A DNA stretch of 64,000 bases from Dermacentor variabilis. Lineage: Eukaryota > Arthropoda > Arachnida > Ixodida > Ixodidae. Both the position numbers and the translations under genes were made by a program. Positions 20,427 through 30,889 of the stretch are shown one piece after another; position 1 is the first letter of the stretch, and every line of letters starts with the position of its first letter. The stretch spans positions 34,059,615 through 34,123,614 of the forward strand of contig NC_134573.1 in assembly GCF_050947875.1 (NCBI RefSeq). Direction: 5' to 3'. The notes beneath the pieces were generated by a model. That model saw only the letters and a program-made list of their open reading frames with translations. It was not told where the DNA came from and made no database searches.

Positions 20427-20979
20427 GTTTTTGCCACCACATTTTTCGCCAAACATCGAAACGATACTAAGGGCGCAGTCGCTCTCGGCCGGATTTAGCC
20501 CACCGATGCGTCACCATGCTCAGGAAGAACAGCGATACCACTGCCCATATGACTACGGCCACTCGTCTACTAGAAGGAGGGCAAAGAGGGGAGAGTTGTG
20601 GCGTAGCCCTCGTCTTATTTTGAAAGTGACCTGTCGTTCCCACCCGTTCACGCGAGTGGATGTGGCCAGGTGGAAGAGGAGGACTAGTATCATAGCAAAG
20701 CTGTCTAGGCAAACCCTCTAAGACTTTCCTGATCGAAGCCGCTGCTAATGCTGGTTGCTGCTGCTTGTGCTGTCTTGATAAACTTCTCGCACACAGGACG
20801 GTACTCGTATAACTATGTCAATAGCGACTTATACTATCGCTGCCGATGATGTGGTGAATGGTTTTGTTTTCAAAGTGAATTACGTAATGGAACGACAACT
20901 GTATTTTGTACTCACGTACACTAAAGATTTTCACGGGCATTGCATGGGGGTCAGAAAGACACAAAACAATAAATGAAAA
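20427..20979. other. No gene recognised
   Basis: Non-coding interval. Plus and minus frames of about 80-110 codons show no domain. Confidence 0.4.
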
Positions 20980-21456
20980 TTATACATAGCACCTCAAGTA
21001 AAAAGGAACAAAACATTTGCGCCAAATAGGCGCGCTGATACTAAGACCACACCCAGGTAAGGGAAATATCAGTGCAATACAAAAGCACAATTTTCGGTCA
21101 TGAATAGAAAGCAAATGCAATTGATCAGAACCTTCTTGCGTGTCGGTGTGCGTGGAACAGTTTAGTTTAACAAAAAATGCACCGTTGTTGTTCTCGGAAG
21201 CGATTTCAAATGGAAGTTTATTCTTATGGTAGATCTCAAGAAATGGCAGCGACTGATGCAGGAGCTTAGTAGGGGCGAAGCGGGCGTGTTTTAAAGGGGC
21301 TATCTGATCGGGAGAAGATGCGACGGGCCTGTTTGTTATGGGTTTGTGTGCATACCGAAGGATTGTGATAAAGTCGGTGCTTGTGAGATAGCAGCGTATC
21401 AATCTCTGTTCTTTTGGCCAAAAAATTTTGTAGTAGATGTTTATTGTCAGGTACAC
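20980..21456 (-). CDS. Hypothetical 158-codon ORF, unrecognised
   Basis: A minus-strand frame of 158 codons in ordinary AT-content sequence. Its C-terminal third has hydrophobic patches and cysteines (LCFCIALIFPLPGCGLSI), but no known family, signal peptide or splice structure is evident. It may be chance or a decayed exon. Confidence 0.15.
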   Translation of the reverse strand: MYLTINIYYKIFWPKEQRLIRCYLTSTDFITILRYAHKPITNRPVASSPDQIAPLKHARFAPTKLLHQSLPFLEIYHKNKLPFEIASENNNGAFFVKLNCSTHTDTQEGSDQLHLLSIHDRKLCFCIALIFPLPGCGLSISAPIWRKCFVPFYLRCYV

Positions 21457-23294
21457 TGAAGTAGCGAGAATACTTTCAGACCGCAGCTCTTAGGCGCCCG
21501 TTGCTGCGGCGAGCGGTGGCGTAACTGGGCGGACGAGCACAGCGAAATGTGAAAGCGAACGCGGAGCGTAGCGGGGATGAGACACGCGATGTGAATGCGG
21601 GAAGGAGGCCGTAGCGTGGGGTGGAAAGCGAAGGAAGGTATGGAAAAAGCGTGAGAGGAAACACGCAGTGCGGCGATGATAGCTACGAGATGGGGCCAGA
21701 GTAGCGCGTCGTCTGGCGAATCTGTCGGCGCGGCCCCTGCGAATCGTGGCCACGTTTCCCCCACTCGCTGGTTTTCGCAATCTCCAGATTAGCGAGGGAA
21801 CCGCGCCGCTCTTCGCTCCATTTGGAATGTGTGGCACGATACAGATGGCCCGCGCCAGCAAAAACATCGCGAAATGGAAATGCTTACAGAGCTCCGCTCA
21901 AATTTCGCGTTTGGGAGTATCATAATCATTGGTGAATTTTTCCGTGACAAATGAAGCAGCTTTATTCTGTAACGATTCGACTCCTTGGCAAGGTATTTTT
22001 GATGCGAATTCGAAATGACAGCCGTATATTGCCGTTGCTATCTATATGTTAAATAAATGCCGTGAGTGAAACAAGTTTACGCGTTAAAAGGCATCATTTC
22101 TTTAATAATGCGAATGGATTTTTTCACGCGCTTTACTATTCGTTTTTTTTCAAAAAATCGTCGCTGCTTACTGCACATGTATTTTGCTTTAGCTTACTTG
22201 AAGAGCGTGTAAAAATCGCGACAGTGGTTTCAGAATTAGTTACACACCATTGGAAATCGTTTTCGGCCTCTTTTTCGGCTTGCGGCTAAATATTGCCACT
22301 TGGGACCGTATAACGCAAAACTTTTCCATTCTGATTTTATTCTGATGTCCTGACATCAAATTCATGTAACTGCGGACGCAAGCATTGGGCGGTTACCAGC
22401 AACGTTGTTTGAATAACCCAATGAACCCTCTCGTCATTTATAGGAGGTCACTTTTATTTGATCTGAAAGGAAGTAGCGTTGCCTGCCTTGAGAGGTTTGC
22501 GTTATTTAGCGCACAAGAGGCTAGGATCGTGCAGAAGTGCCGGTCAATTCGATGGATCCAAGCTGCCGTAGTGAAAGCGAATACTCGGACGTGCAGGGTG
22601 GTGCCAGCGTCTGCGATTGGTCCGCTTCCTCTTCTTTAACTTGGGGTTGCCGGTCAAAAATTATTGCGACGTGGAACTAAAAGTTAAAAATGCCACAGAA
22701 ACACATCCTCAGTGAAGACTTCGCAGTGCCAGGCCATATGCAGGCTAAAAAGGCTTTACAACTGCCAGAGAGAACTATGTATCGCAGGCAAATATATTCA
22801 TTCTCCTCGGGAGGTGCGAAGAGCCAGCTCCGGAGTGTTCAGCGGGCAGCCACCTTTTATTTAATTTGGGACGCTGCACTACCTGGCTACTCTAAAGAAA
22901 AGAGACTTGATTGGCCCAGTAATGGCAGCATTAATGCGTACACGTCACCTTGATGTGGTGAGTTCTCGCGATTTCATGACACCGCGTGACAAAGGATGAA
23001 CTGCCACAGCCCAAATTTCTGGCCAATGACTGAGGGCTATTGCCGAAAGAAGCGTAGAATCGAAAATAATAAGTTTTTTTCTGTTAGGCCTAAGCAGGTG
23101 CAATCACTGTAACACGTCATGTCCAATGGGAAGATTTCCTCGTTTACTCGACGCTGCGTGACAGACACGTTAAGTGGGGTTTCCCCGAAATATAGTGTCA
23201 GAAATGTAATGGCAGCAATTTGGCATAGCTTCACGTTATAGCGCGTCTACTTATCGTCGCAATCAAAACTGCGATCGTTGTGTTTTCTTTTCAG
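21457..23294. other. Probable intron or intergenic sequence upstream of the GH18-like exon
   Basis: No domain-bearing frame was found. The interval ends in a pyrimidine-rich 3' splice site (GTGTTTTCTTTTCAG, 23280-23294). The upstream exons of the host gene were not located here. Confidence 0.45.
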
Positions 23295-23441
23295 ACGCAG
23301 TTGTTCTTCGCTGCAGCGGGAAACCTACCGAAGAAACATGGCTTGGCACTTTATGACGTAGACTTCGACGACTACACTAACGCGTGCGGCAAGGGCGCCT
23401 TTCATCGACTTAAGACGCTTAGCCAATACTTGCATCTGTAA
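23295..23441 (+). CDS. Terminal exon, GH18 (chitinase-like) C-terminus, host gene
   Basis: After the acceptor GTGTTTTCTTTTCAG, the exon opens with ACG CAG in frame (phase 0) and gives 48 residues before TAA (23439-23441). The segment KKHGLALYDVDFDDYTNACG followed by FHRLKTLSQYL matches the end of the glycosyl hydrolase 18 barrel, where a strand ending in Y/F-D-x-D-x-D-D is followed by a CG turn and a helix. In this family that region closes the TIM barrel; members are chitinases or catalytically inactive secreted relatives. The catalytic DxxDxDxE is not in this exon, so activity cannot be judged. A 3' UTR with AATAAA (23509-23514) follows, making this the last exon. Upstream exons were not found and may lie beyond the left edge. 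Confidence 0.55.
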   Translation, partial: TQLFFAAAGNLPKKHGLALYDVDFDDYTNACGKGAFHRLKTLSQYLHL

Positions 23442-23508
23442 CGCGGCGGACCACCACTGCTCACAAGCGACCACCCGCTGCCCCTGCTTTCCCCTCTGCC
23501 TGGAGTGA

Positions 23509-23514
23509 AATAAA
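23509..23514 (+). terminator. Poly(A) signal AATAAA of the GH18-like gene
   Basis: AATAAA lies 68 bp after the stop codon, in a short C-rich 3' UTR (CCACCACTGCTCACAAGCG). It is followed by CTGTTCGCTG, a plausible downstream element. Confidence 0.55.
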
Positions 23515-23724
23515 CATAAGCTGTTCGCTGCAGATGAGCAAGATACCTGTATCCAATGATGTCGGCTTGACTTTTCATTTGATAACTCTGAATATGCTTA
23601 AATAAGATGTATCCAATAATAATTCAAATAATTTATGCGTAAGTAGGACTCTTAGTTGGGAACAAAATTATCGAATATTTAATGACGGGACGTTCTCGAA
23701 CATTTCTTTCAGTTCGTTTCAGGT

Positions 23725-24246
23725 TCAGCTCCGCAGCAAAAATGGTAAAGTTTCGAACTGCTTCAAACCGTTCTTAACGGGTTCATTTGGGTACAAACGG
23801 GTGTATAATATTTGCGTGCCTCCAGTTTCCTGGAAAATACACGAAACAAGTTCACTTCGATACTGCGAACTGGTAAATAAACTTTCCCTTAGCATGGGTA
23901 TAAACTTGAAAAAATAGTTGGAATGTGATGCGACGCGTAGTTGAAATTGATAAAAGCGCATGCTTTCTTGGTATATCTGGGATTGAGAATGGGACGCTTT
24001 AATGGCTTCTTTGAGAGGATGAAGTTTGCAGGGCGAAGATGGAATCGGCTGGGTCACGACAGCACTATTGGATATATAAATATATATCTCTAGGAGAGGC
24101 CTTTGTTCTGCAATGGGCATAAATAGCAGGCGGCTGCTGCCCGTGCTGCCGCTGCCGCCGCTCTTTTCGCGGCCGGTGCCCCCGACGACCCGAAGGAAGA
24201 GGATGAGCGCCACCACCAAGTGTGTTCGTGGGCCTTGCAGATTCAT
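23725..24246 (-). CDS. Hypothetical 173-codon ORF with N-terminal signal-like segment
   Basis: ATG at 24246 in the context GCTGACCATGA opens a frame whose first 25 residues look like a signal peptide (HLVVALILFLRVVGGTG). A G/S-rich stretch follows (KSGGSGSTGSS). The remainder matches no family that I know. The first ~55 codons are GC-rich and the rest AT-rich, as if a real first exon ran into an intron, but I found no convincing donor site. A CCAAT-like box (CCCAATAGG) lies ~80 bp upstream. Either a first exon of an unidentified secreted protein or chance. Confidence 0.25.
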   Translation of the reverse strand: MNLQGPRTHLVVALILFLRVVGGTGREKSGGSGSTGSSRLLFMPIAEQRPLLEIYIYISNSAVVTQPIPSSPCKLHPLKEAIKASHSQSQIYQESMRFYQFQLRVASHSNYFFKFIPMLRESLFTSSQYRSELVSCIFQETGGTQILYTRLYPNEPVKNGLKQFETLPFLLRS

Positions 24247-24815
24247 GGTCAGCGCCCATGTGTGTTCATCTGCAGCCCTCTTCTACTGCACCACGTTTCC
24301 GTTCCTATTGGGTGGACAATTTTCCCGCAGCGGGTTTTGACGCAATCACATCTGGCGGGCTCGCTCTGCACGCCTTCACGACGAAAGTCGATACATCTAG
24401 TCCCACTTTGAGAGAGAACTGAGCTTCAAGAATAGCTTTATTTTTATTTTAGTTCGGCTACACTCCTGGGCGAGGAACAAGCCGGTAGGTGCGCACGACA
24501 CAACATAGTGTAAGTCAAAATTAATTGTCACGCCTTTGAAGAAACAATAGGTTACAGATAACCTATGGGAAATGCAATTTGGCCCAGGAAAACAAGTCAG
24601 TGACACATGTACAAACACTTTCAAGACATCTATCACCAGGACAGGGAACTTCAGGTAAGTCTTCCTATATTGGAGTCTCGCGGGGGAAATACCAATGCCG
24701 AAAAAGTGCATAGCGTGCAAAATAGTTTCCTCTCCGAAGATTACTGGCGTGCCGTGTTGGTCGTGATGAACGGGAGCGCAAGTGTAAGACTCGTTTTGAA
24801 TGGATCAGACAACAG

Positions 24816-27065
24816 TTGGCAGCAGCGGCAGCGACGGAAGGACGTGCGCGTATCCGCTGTATTATCTGCAACAGTGCAGTGCTCAAGGACGGGATACGCA
24901 CGCTCAGGCCATTTGATTTATGCGTGCAACTGTACTAGGTTTGATTCATTGAATTCACTGGAAGTCGTGACCCTAAAATTCTAAAAAAAAGTTAGAAAAT
25001 ATATAAACTTTCTAAAGAAATGTTTGACATCCAAACCGCCCACCCGTGATTCCCGACGTGTTTAGACGGAACATTCCCGCGGAAGTGTACCGAGCGTCTT
25101 GCATCATTTTGGCAGCAACGGCAGCGACAGAAAGACGTGCGCTAATCGGCTGAATTTCCTCCAACTTTTCGGCAGAATTCTTTCCCTTTTTCCTGCGTTG
25201 CGTAACTGTTGCTGACTCGCTGCTGCCATTGGTGATTTGTACCTTTTTGAAGTTCTAGGTATATGAAAACATGTCCCTTAGTAATGAAAAATAATGTTTG
25301 GCTTGCCATGGCACTCTAGCGACAACTAGTTTCCAGAGTTGTACGGAATGTAACAATAAACATCATGCAGGAAAATGCACAGGAGTGGCTGCTGCTTCCA
25401 TTAAAGCGAAGGAAGAACCGCTTCAGGCTGCTTGGAAGTGTCCGCCATGCTCAGCTGCAAGGCTGAGAGGAGTCAGCGGTAAAAATGCCGACGCTGATAT
25501 CTTGGTAGCTCTCCCCGGCACAAATGCAAAGCTCGTGGCTTTGGGCGCATTGTCTCAAAAGGATGATGAAACAGAATCCTCCATTACTTTGATGTCACCA
25601 ATTTATGATGAAATCCTGGAGGTACTGAAGCGTCAACCTAAAGATATAAAAAACTGAATAAGAGGGTCGACCTGGGCTTGAAGAAAGACATTACAGCTAA
25701 GCGGTGGAGAAGCTCTGCGTGGAGTTAAATAGGATACAGTGGAGAAGGAGGCGTCTAAACTTTCAGATTTATGTACTTCCCGAAAAAAAATTAAAAGCTG
25801 CTGAGCAGCATTAATTAATTTGCCCAGCAGATAATGCTCAGTGAGCTTACTGCAGATTCAGTCACCGCACTGCGTCGGTTGCCCGCCAAACAACACCTAG
25901 AATAATTTTTGTTTTTTTTTCCGTCAGAAAGAGCGAGACTATTGGCTTTCACAAAGTAAGGCGCTGAAACAAAAGAGAGTTTTTGTGTTCATCAGAGAAA
26001 ATTTCAGAAAGGGAAAGAGAACTGTAGTTCAAAACGAAATAATGGGCCAAAGTTAATTACTATAAGATTGCCTAGCGTCACATGGGCAAAATTCTGCTTT
26101 CCAAGGCAGAAAGTCGTTCCCGCAGATCGCACGGAGGCTAAAAAGTCCTGCAGAGCTAGAGTACCGCCCATCGCGTATTCCCTAAATGTACTCAAAGGCT
26201 CTTTCCCTGTTATGTTTGAGCAATGTTTCAAACCATGTGGCTTCTGTTGGCTTGTGGAAGGAGAATTTGCATCAGCCCGTTTTTGCAGCTTAACATGCAA
26301 TGAGCTTCGAATAAGAGTGATGAATTTCGCGCACTTCTAGAACAACTTCAGTTTGATTTCATGGTCATTATGATGACTGAAATATGGTGCAGTGATGCTA
26401 GTGATGTGCATCTTGACACTTACAACCCATTGTTTGTGAACCGCGAATTTAAACCAGGCAGTCGTGTTTTCTGATATCTTAATTGTGGAAATCTCTACGA
26501 AATAATGAGTGGCATGTCGTTGTCTACCGCTTGTTGTGAAGCTATTTGTGTAAAGCGTATCTTTGGTTTTTTAGATATGTTTTCGTTTGGAAATCATCGC
26601 ACCTACACTGTAGTCCTTGTGGTGACCTTAAAATTTACATTCTATCTCGCACGTCAAAAGGAAGAGTTCCTTTTACAACATTTTACATATCCCCAAATGC
26701 ATTACTGTTAATACTGCAACGGCGACTGACGTATTTATTACCAATATCACCGATGACAAATTACTAGCGGGTTCTCTCAAAGCAGTAATTAGTGGCCTGT
26801 ATTCCTCGCTGCCTATTAAAAATTATGACAGCAAGAAATTACATGCAAAGCTTTATTATTCATGATATCACAGAAAAAAACACTTGAGCTGTATCGTAAT
26901 GAAATAGCTGCTACACAGGAATGACCTGACGTTCTTCACCAAATGAGGCATCAGACAATTTTTTTTTCCCAGTCTGGCGCAATAAATGAAACATTTTTCA
27001 TACAATATAGTAAAGAAACGAAAACGTCAAAGAAAGCCCTTAATTACACGAAAATTACAAAACAC
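24816..27065 (+). mobile_element. PHD-type CR1-like LINE D, decayed, cut by Gypsy insertion
   Basis: Two 5' units begin with TGGCAGC at 24817 and 25110 (period 293; shared GGCAGCGAC and AAGACGTGCGC). ORF1 follows with a PHD-like cysteine cluster (25298). Decayed ORF1 C-terminus (LPAKQHTPR near 25880) and APE endonuclease pieces follow (FMVIMMTEIWCSDASDVHLD near 26360; FITNITDD near 26740). The remains stop at the 5' LTR of the Gypsy element at 27066. Many stops; non-functional. Confidence 0.7.
25298..25657 (+). pseudogene. LINE D ORF1 N-terminal part with PHD-like zinc finger
   Basis: An open frame of 119 codons contains CTECNNKHHAGKC and WKCPPC, a zinc-binding arrangement of the PHD type known from ORF1 of some CR1-like LINEs. 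The first coiled-coil part follows (ILEVLKRQPKDI). Frames break after 25657. The related LINE A ORF1 (57002) has a fuller cysteine cluster. By family ORF1p binds the element RNA; the finger's role is unknown. Confidence 0.6.
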
Positions 27066-27482
27066 TGACACGTGTACTTATCTTTATCGGGCGACCACGT
27101 TTCGCTGCCTAACAAATGTAATCGCACAGCGCGGGACGCGCCTGCATGTATCCGAAGTTTCTGGAAAGTTATCGATGCTTCTATCCGGCTGTCTGTTGTC
27201 GCCGAATCTTGTGTTATCTGATTTCATCGCGTGACGCGAATGGTGTAGAACTTTGTGGAAGCACGCGGGTCCGAACGATTAGTCTGGAACATTCGACGAC
27301 TGCTGTATAAAAGCCGACGCGCTTGACCCGCTGATCAGATTTTCGACGATCGACGACTGTGTTCGCCGCTCTCGTTGTGCTTTAAGTGTAGCCTGTTTTG
27401 TGGGCACAGGTTCGCCCAATAAAAGCCAGTTTTGCCTTTCACAGTATTTCTACTGTGTCTTTGACGTCACGACCACGTGACA
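27066..27482 (+). repeat. 5' LTR of G1
   Basis: A 417-bp LTR with TATAAAAGCC near 27305 and AATAAAAGCC near 27418, placing the transcript start between them. The ends are TGACACG and GTGACA. It differs from the 3' LTR (382 bp) by several indels, so the insertion is not recent. Confidence 0.88.
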
Positions 27483-27505
27483 TCTGGTGGAGGTGCTTTG
27501 CGTTC

Positions 27506-30500
27506 ATGTACCAGATGCCCCCACAAAGCCATGACCCAAGCCCTCACGCGGTAGACAACACCAGCGTCGCCAAGAACCAGCGAGGTAGCCGCAGGCTGCA
27601 AGGACTGCCCCCGGAGCACGGACTTTTGCCTGAGACGACTAGGAAGATCGCCACCAAGTCCACCCCAATGGCAGCCTTAGCGTCCCCCGTCGTGCTGCAG
27701 CAGCGCAGGGAGCTTCCGACGTTCTGCGGTTCAACTTGCGAGGACCCGGAAAGCTGGCTTGAGACGTACGAGAGAGTCGCTACGTTTAACAACTGGAACA
27801 GCGACGACAAAGTGCGATATGTCTTCTTCGCATTGGAAGACGCGGCCAGGACGTGGTTCGAGAACCGAGAAGCCACCTTAACGACCTCGGAACTTTTCCG
27901 TAGCGGCTTCCTGCAAGCATTTACAAGCGTTGTGCGAAAAGAGCGAGCCCAAGCTCTACTGGAGACCAGAGCGCAGCTGCCGAATGAGACGATTGCGATC
28001 TTCACTGAGGAAATGAGCCGTCTGTTCCGCCACGCCGACCCAGAAATGTCCGAGGAGAAGAAAGTCCGCCTGCTGATGCGTGGTGTGAAGGAGGAACTTT
28101 TTGCCGGAATGGTACGAAGCCCACCGAAGACCGTCGACGAGTTTCTTCGCGAGGCCACCAGCATCGAGAAGACACTCGAGATGCGAAACCGGCAATTTGA
28201 CCGCCGCACGAACTCGACAAACTACGCCGGAGCTCAGTCACTGGCCACCGACGACCTATGCGAGGCTATCCGAGCTGTCGTGCGGGAGGAGCTACAAAAG
28301 CTGTTCCCGTCATCACAGCCTCAAGTGGCTTCGATTGCCGACGCCGTGCGTGAGGAGCTCCAACAGCAACTTGGAGTAGCCCCTGAATCGCCGCAGCCTG
28401 AACCGCAAGCGATGACCTACGCCGCCGTCGCACGCCGTCAAGGTCCCCCTCCGCGACCGCACCACGGCCCTGTCACGCCGCAGTTCCGTCGTCCGCTGCC
28501 GCCGCCGCCAGCACGACCACCCGTCGCCCAGCGCACCTACGCGAGGAAGATGGACATTTGGCGCGCTCCTGACCACCGCCCGCTCTGCTACCACTGCGGA
28601 GAAGCGGGTCACGTCTACCGAGGATGTCCATACCGGGAGATGGGACTGCGAGGTTTCGCCGTGAACGCTCCGCGCCAGCAGCAAGGTGAACGCCCCCCGC
28701 GATATCGCCGACTACCTCGCCGCTACTCAGTCGAGCTCTCAACGACCGTCGCGTTCGCCATCACCAGGCCGCTACCTATCGCCGCAGCGCCGACCATACA
28801 CTGGACCAGCCCGGGGCCGGTCAGCGAGCCCATATCCGGAAAACTAAAAGCAGCAACCGATGGAGGTTCGGTTGCTGTTCGTCGAACTGACGAAGATCCT
28901 CCGCCGCCGACGAAGACACCGAAGAAACTACCTCGACGACATAACGACACGCCGCCGTCCCGACGAAATCAGGAAGCCAAGACTACACCGATGAAAGACG
29001 ACTTGGCGACGCGACGTTCCAACTTCAGTTCAACACGACGCAGCCGTGATCCGACGCCAAGACCTAACTGTAACGCAAGACAAAGAACCACCGACCTCGA
29101 CGTGCTTCTCGACGGCCACGCAGTCACCGCCTTAGTAGACACAGGAGCCGATTACTCCGTCATGAGTGGACCCATCGCCGCCCAGTTGAGGAAAGTTAAG
29201 ACTGCATGGGAAGGCCCTCAAATTCGGACCGCTGGAGGACACCTGATTAAACGGACTGGGATCTGCACGGCAAGAATTACCGTTCATGACCGGACTTACC
29301 CTACCACATTCGTTATCCTCCAACAGTGTTCACGAGACGTCATTCTCGGCATGGACTTTCTGAATCAACATGGCGCAGTCATCGACATGAAGTCGAAGTC
29401 GATAACGCTGTCGCAAGATCAAGTGATACCGCCGGAGAGCTGTCATAGTCGCCACGCCTTGAGTCTGCTCGAAGATCAAGTGAGCATCCCGCCGCGCTCC
29501 AGCATTATTATTTCCGTCGGCACCGAAACACCCGCTGACGTAGAAGGCGTCATCGAGCGCGACCTTCATCTACTGCTCGACCGTGAAATTTGCGTCGCAA
29601 GAGGGATCGCTCGACTCTACGGAGGGCAAGTGGAAGTTATGCTAACCAACTTCAGCCAAGAGTTCAAGCACATCAACAAGGCCATGACAATCGCATACAT
29701 CGAGGAAAATGTGGAAACCAGCAATGCCTTTGTCCTCTCGGATTCCGCCGCATCTACCCCGATGAGCATAGTCCCCGAACCAGACTTCGACGTGAATGCA
29801 AGTCTTCCTATGAGTAAGCAGCAACAGATCAGAATTCTTCTCCGACGATACAAAGACTGCTTTTCGACGTCATCGAGGATTCGACAAACACCAGTTGCAA
29901 AGCTTCGCATAATAACCGAAGAGAGCGCTCGACCACTCCTCCAGGGTCCTTACCGAGTTTCGACGCGAAAATGTGAAGCTATTGGGCAACAAGTTGACGA
30001 AATGCTGCGCGACGACATCATCCAGCCGTCGAAAAGCCCGTGGGCCTCTCCTGTAGTCCTGGTGAAGAAAAAGGACGGAACCCTACGCTTCTGCATCGAT
30101 TATCGTCGACTGAACAAGATCACGAAGAAGGATGTGTACCGCCTTCCACGGATAGACAGCGCATTGGATCGGCTCTGCAACGCTAAATACTTCTCGTCGA
30201 TGGACCTCAAGTGTGGCTATTGGCAAATAGAAGTCGACGAAAGAGAACGCGAGAAGACCACCTTCATCACCCCAGACGGCCTCTACGAGTTCAAGGTTAT
30301 GCCATTTGGACTGTGCTCGGCGCCTGCAACGTTCCAGCGCGTGATGGACACGGTTTTAGCAGGATGGAAGTGGCAGACCTGTCTCGTTTACTTGGATGAC
30401 GTCGTCTTCGCCGGAAATTCCGAAGATCACCTTAGGCAGCTTGCAACAGTACTCGAGGCCATCAAATCATCAGGGCTCGCTCTGAAGCCAGAAAAGTGCC

Positions 30501-30889
30501 GCTTCGCTTACGCTGAGCTTTTGTTCCTACACTACGTCATCAGCAAGTCTGGAGTCCGCCCCGACCCACAGAAGACTGCTGCCATCGCAAAGTTCCCACA
30601 GCCCGTCGACAAGAAGGCAGTGCGTCGATTCCTTGGGATGTGTGCCCTCTACAGGCGCTTTATCAAGGGCTTTTCACGCATCGCTGAGCCGCTGACACAG
30701 CCAACTAAATGTGACGTCGAGTACAAGTGGGAAACGCCGCAGGCTGGCGCATTTCAAGAACTCAAACGACACATGCAGTCGCCGTCCGTATTTGCGCACT
30801 TCGACGACCACCCCGATACCGAAATCCACACTGACGCCAGTAGCCTAGGCCTCGGTGCCGTCCTAGTCCAGAAAAAAGATGGACATGAA
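27506..30889 (+). pseudogene. G1 gag-protease-RT-RNase H (5' part of polyprotein)
   Basis: The likely start is ATG 27506, just after the primer binding site; the frame is also open upstream into the LTR. Residue positions from this start: retrotransposon gag core about 69-235; zinc knuckle CYHCGEAGHVYRGC at 361; protease DTGA with D545; RT with first catalytic D900 (SMDLKCGYWQIEV) and YLDD beginning at 963; RNase H start HTDASSLGLGAV with D1110. Sequence homologous to Gypsy ends at residue ~1128, where a LINE is inserted. The open frame continues by chance through the LINE to 31639. All RT catalytic residues are intact, but the polyprotein is interrupted and cannot be made whole. Confidence 0.88.
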
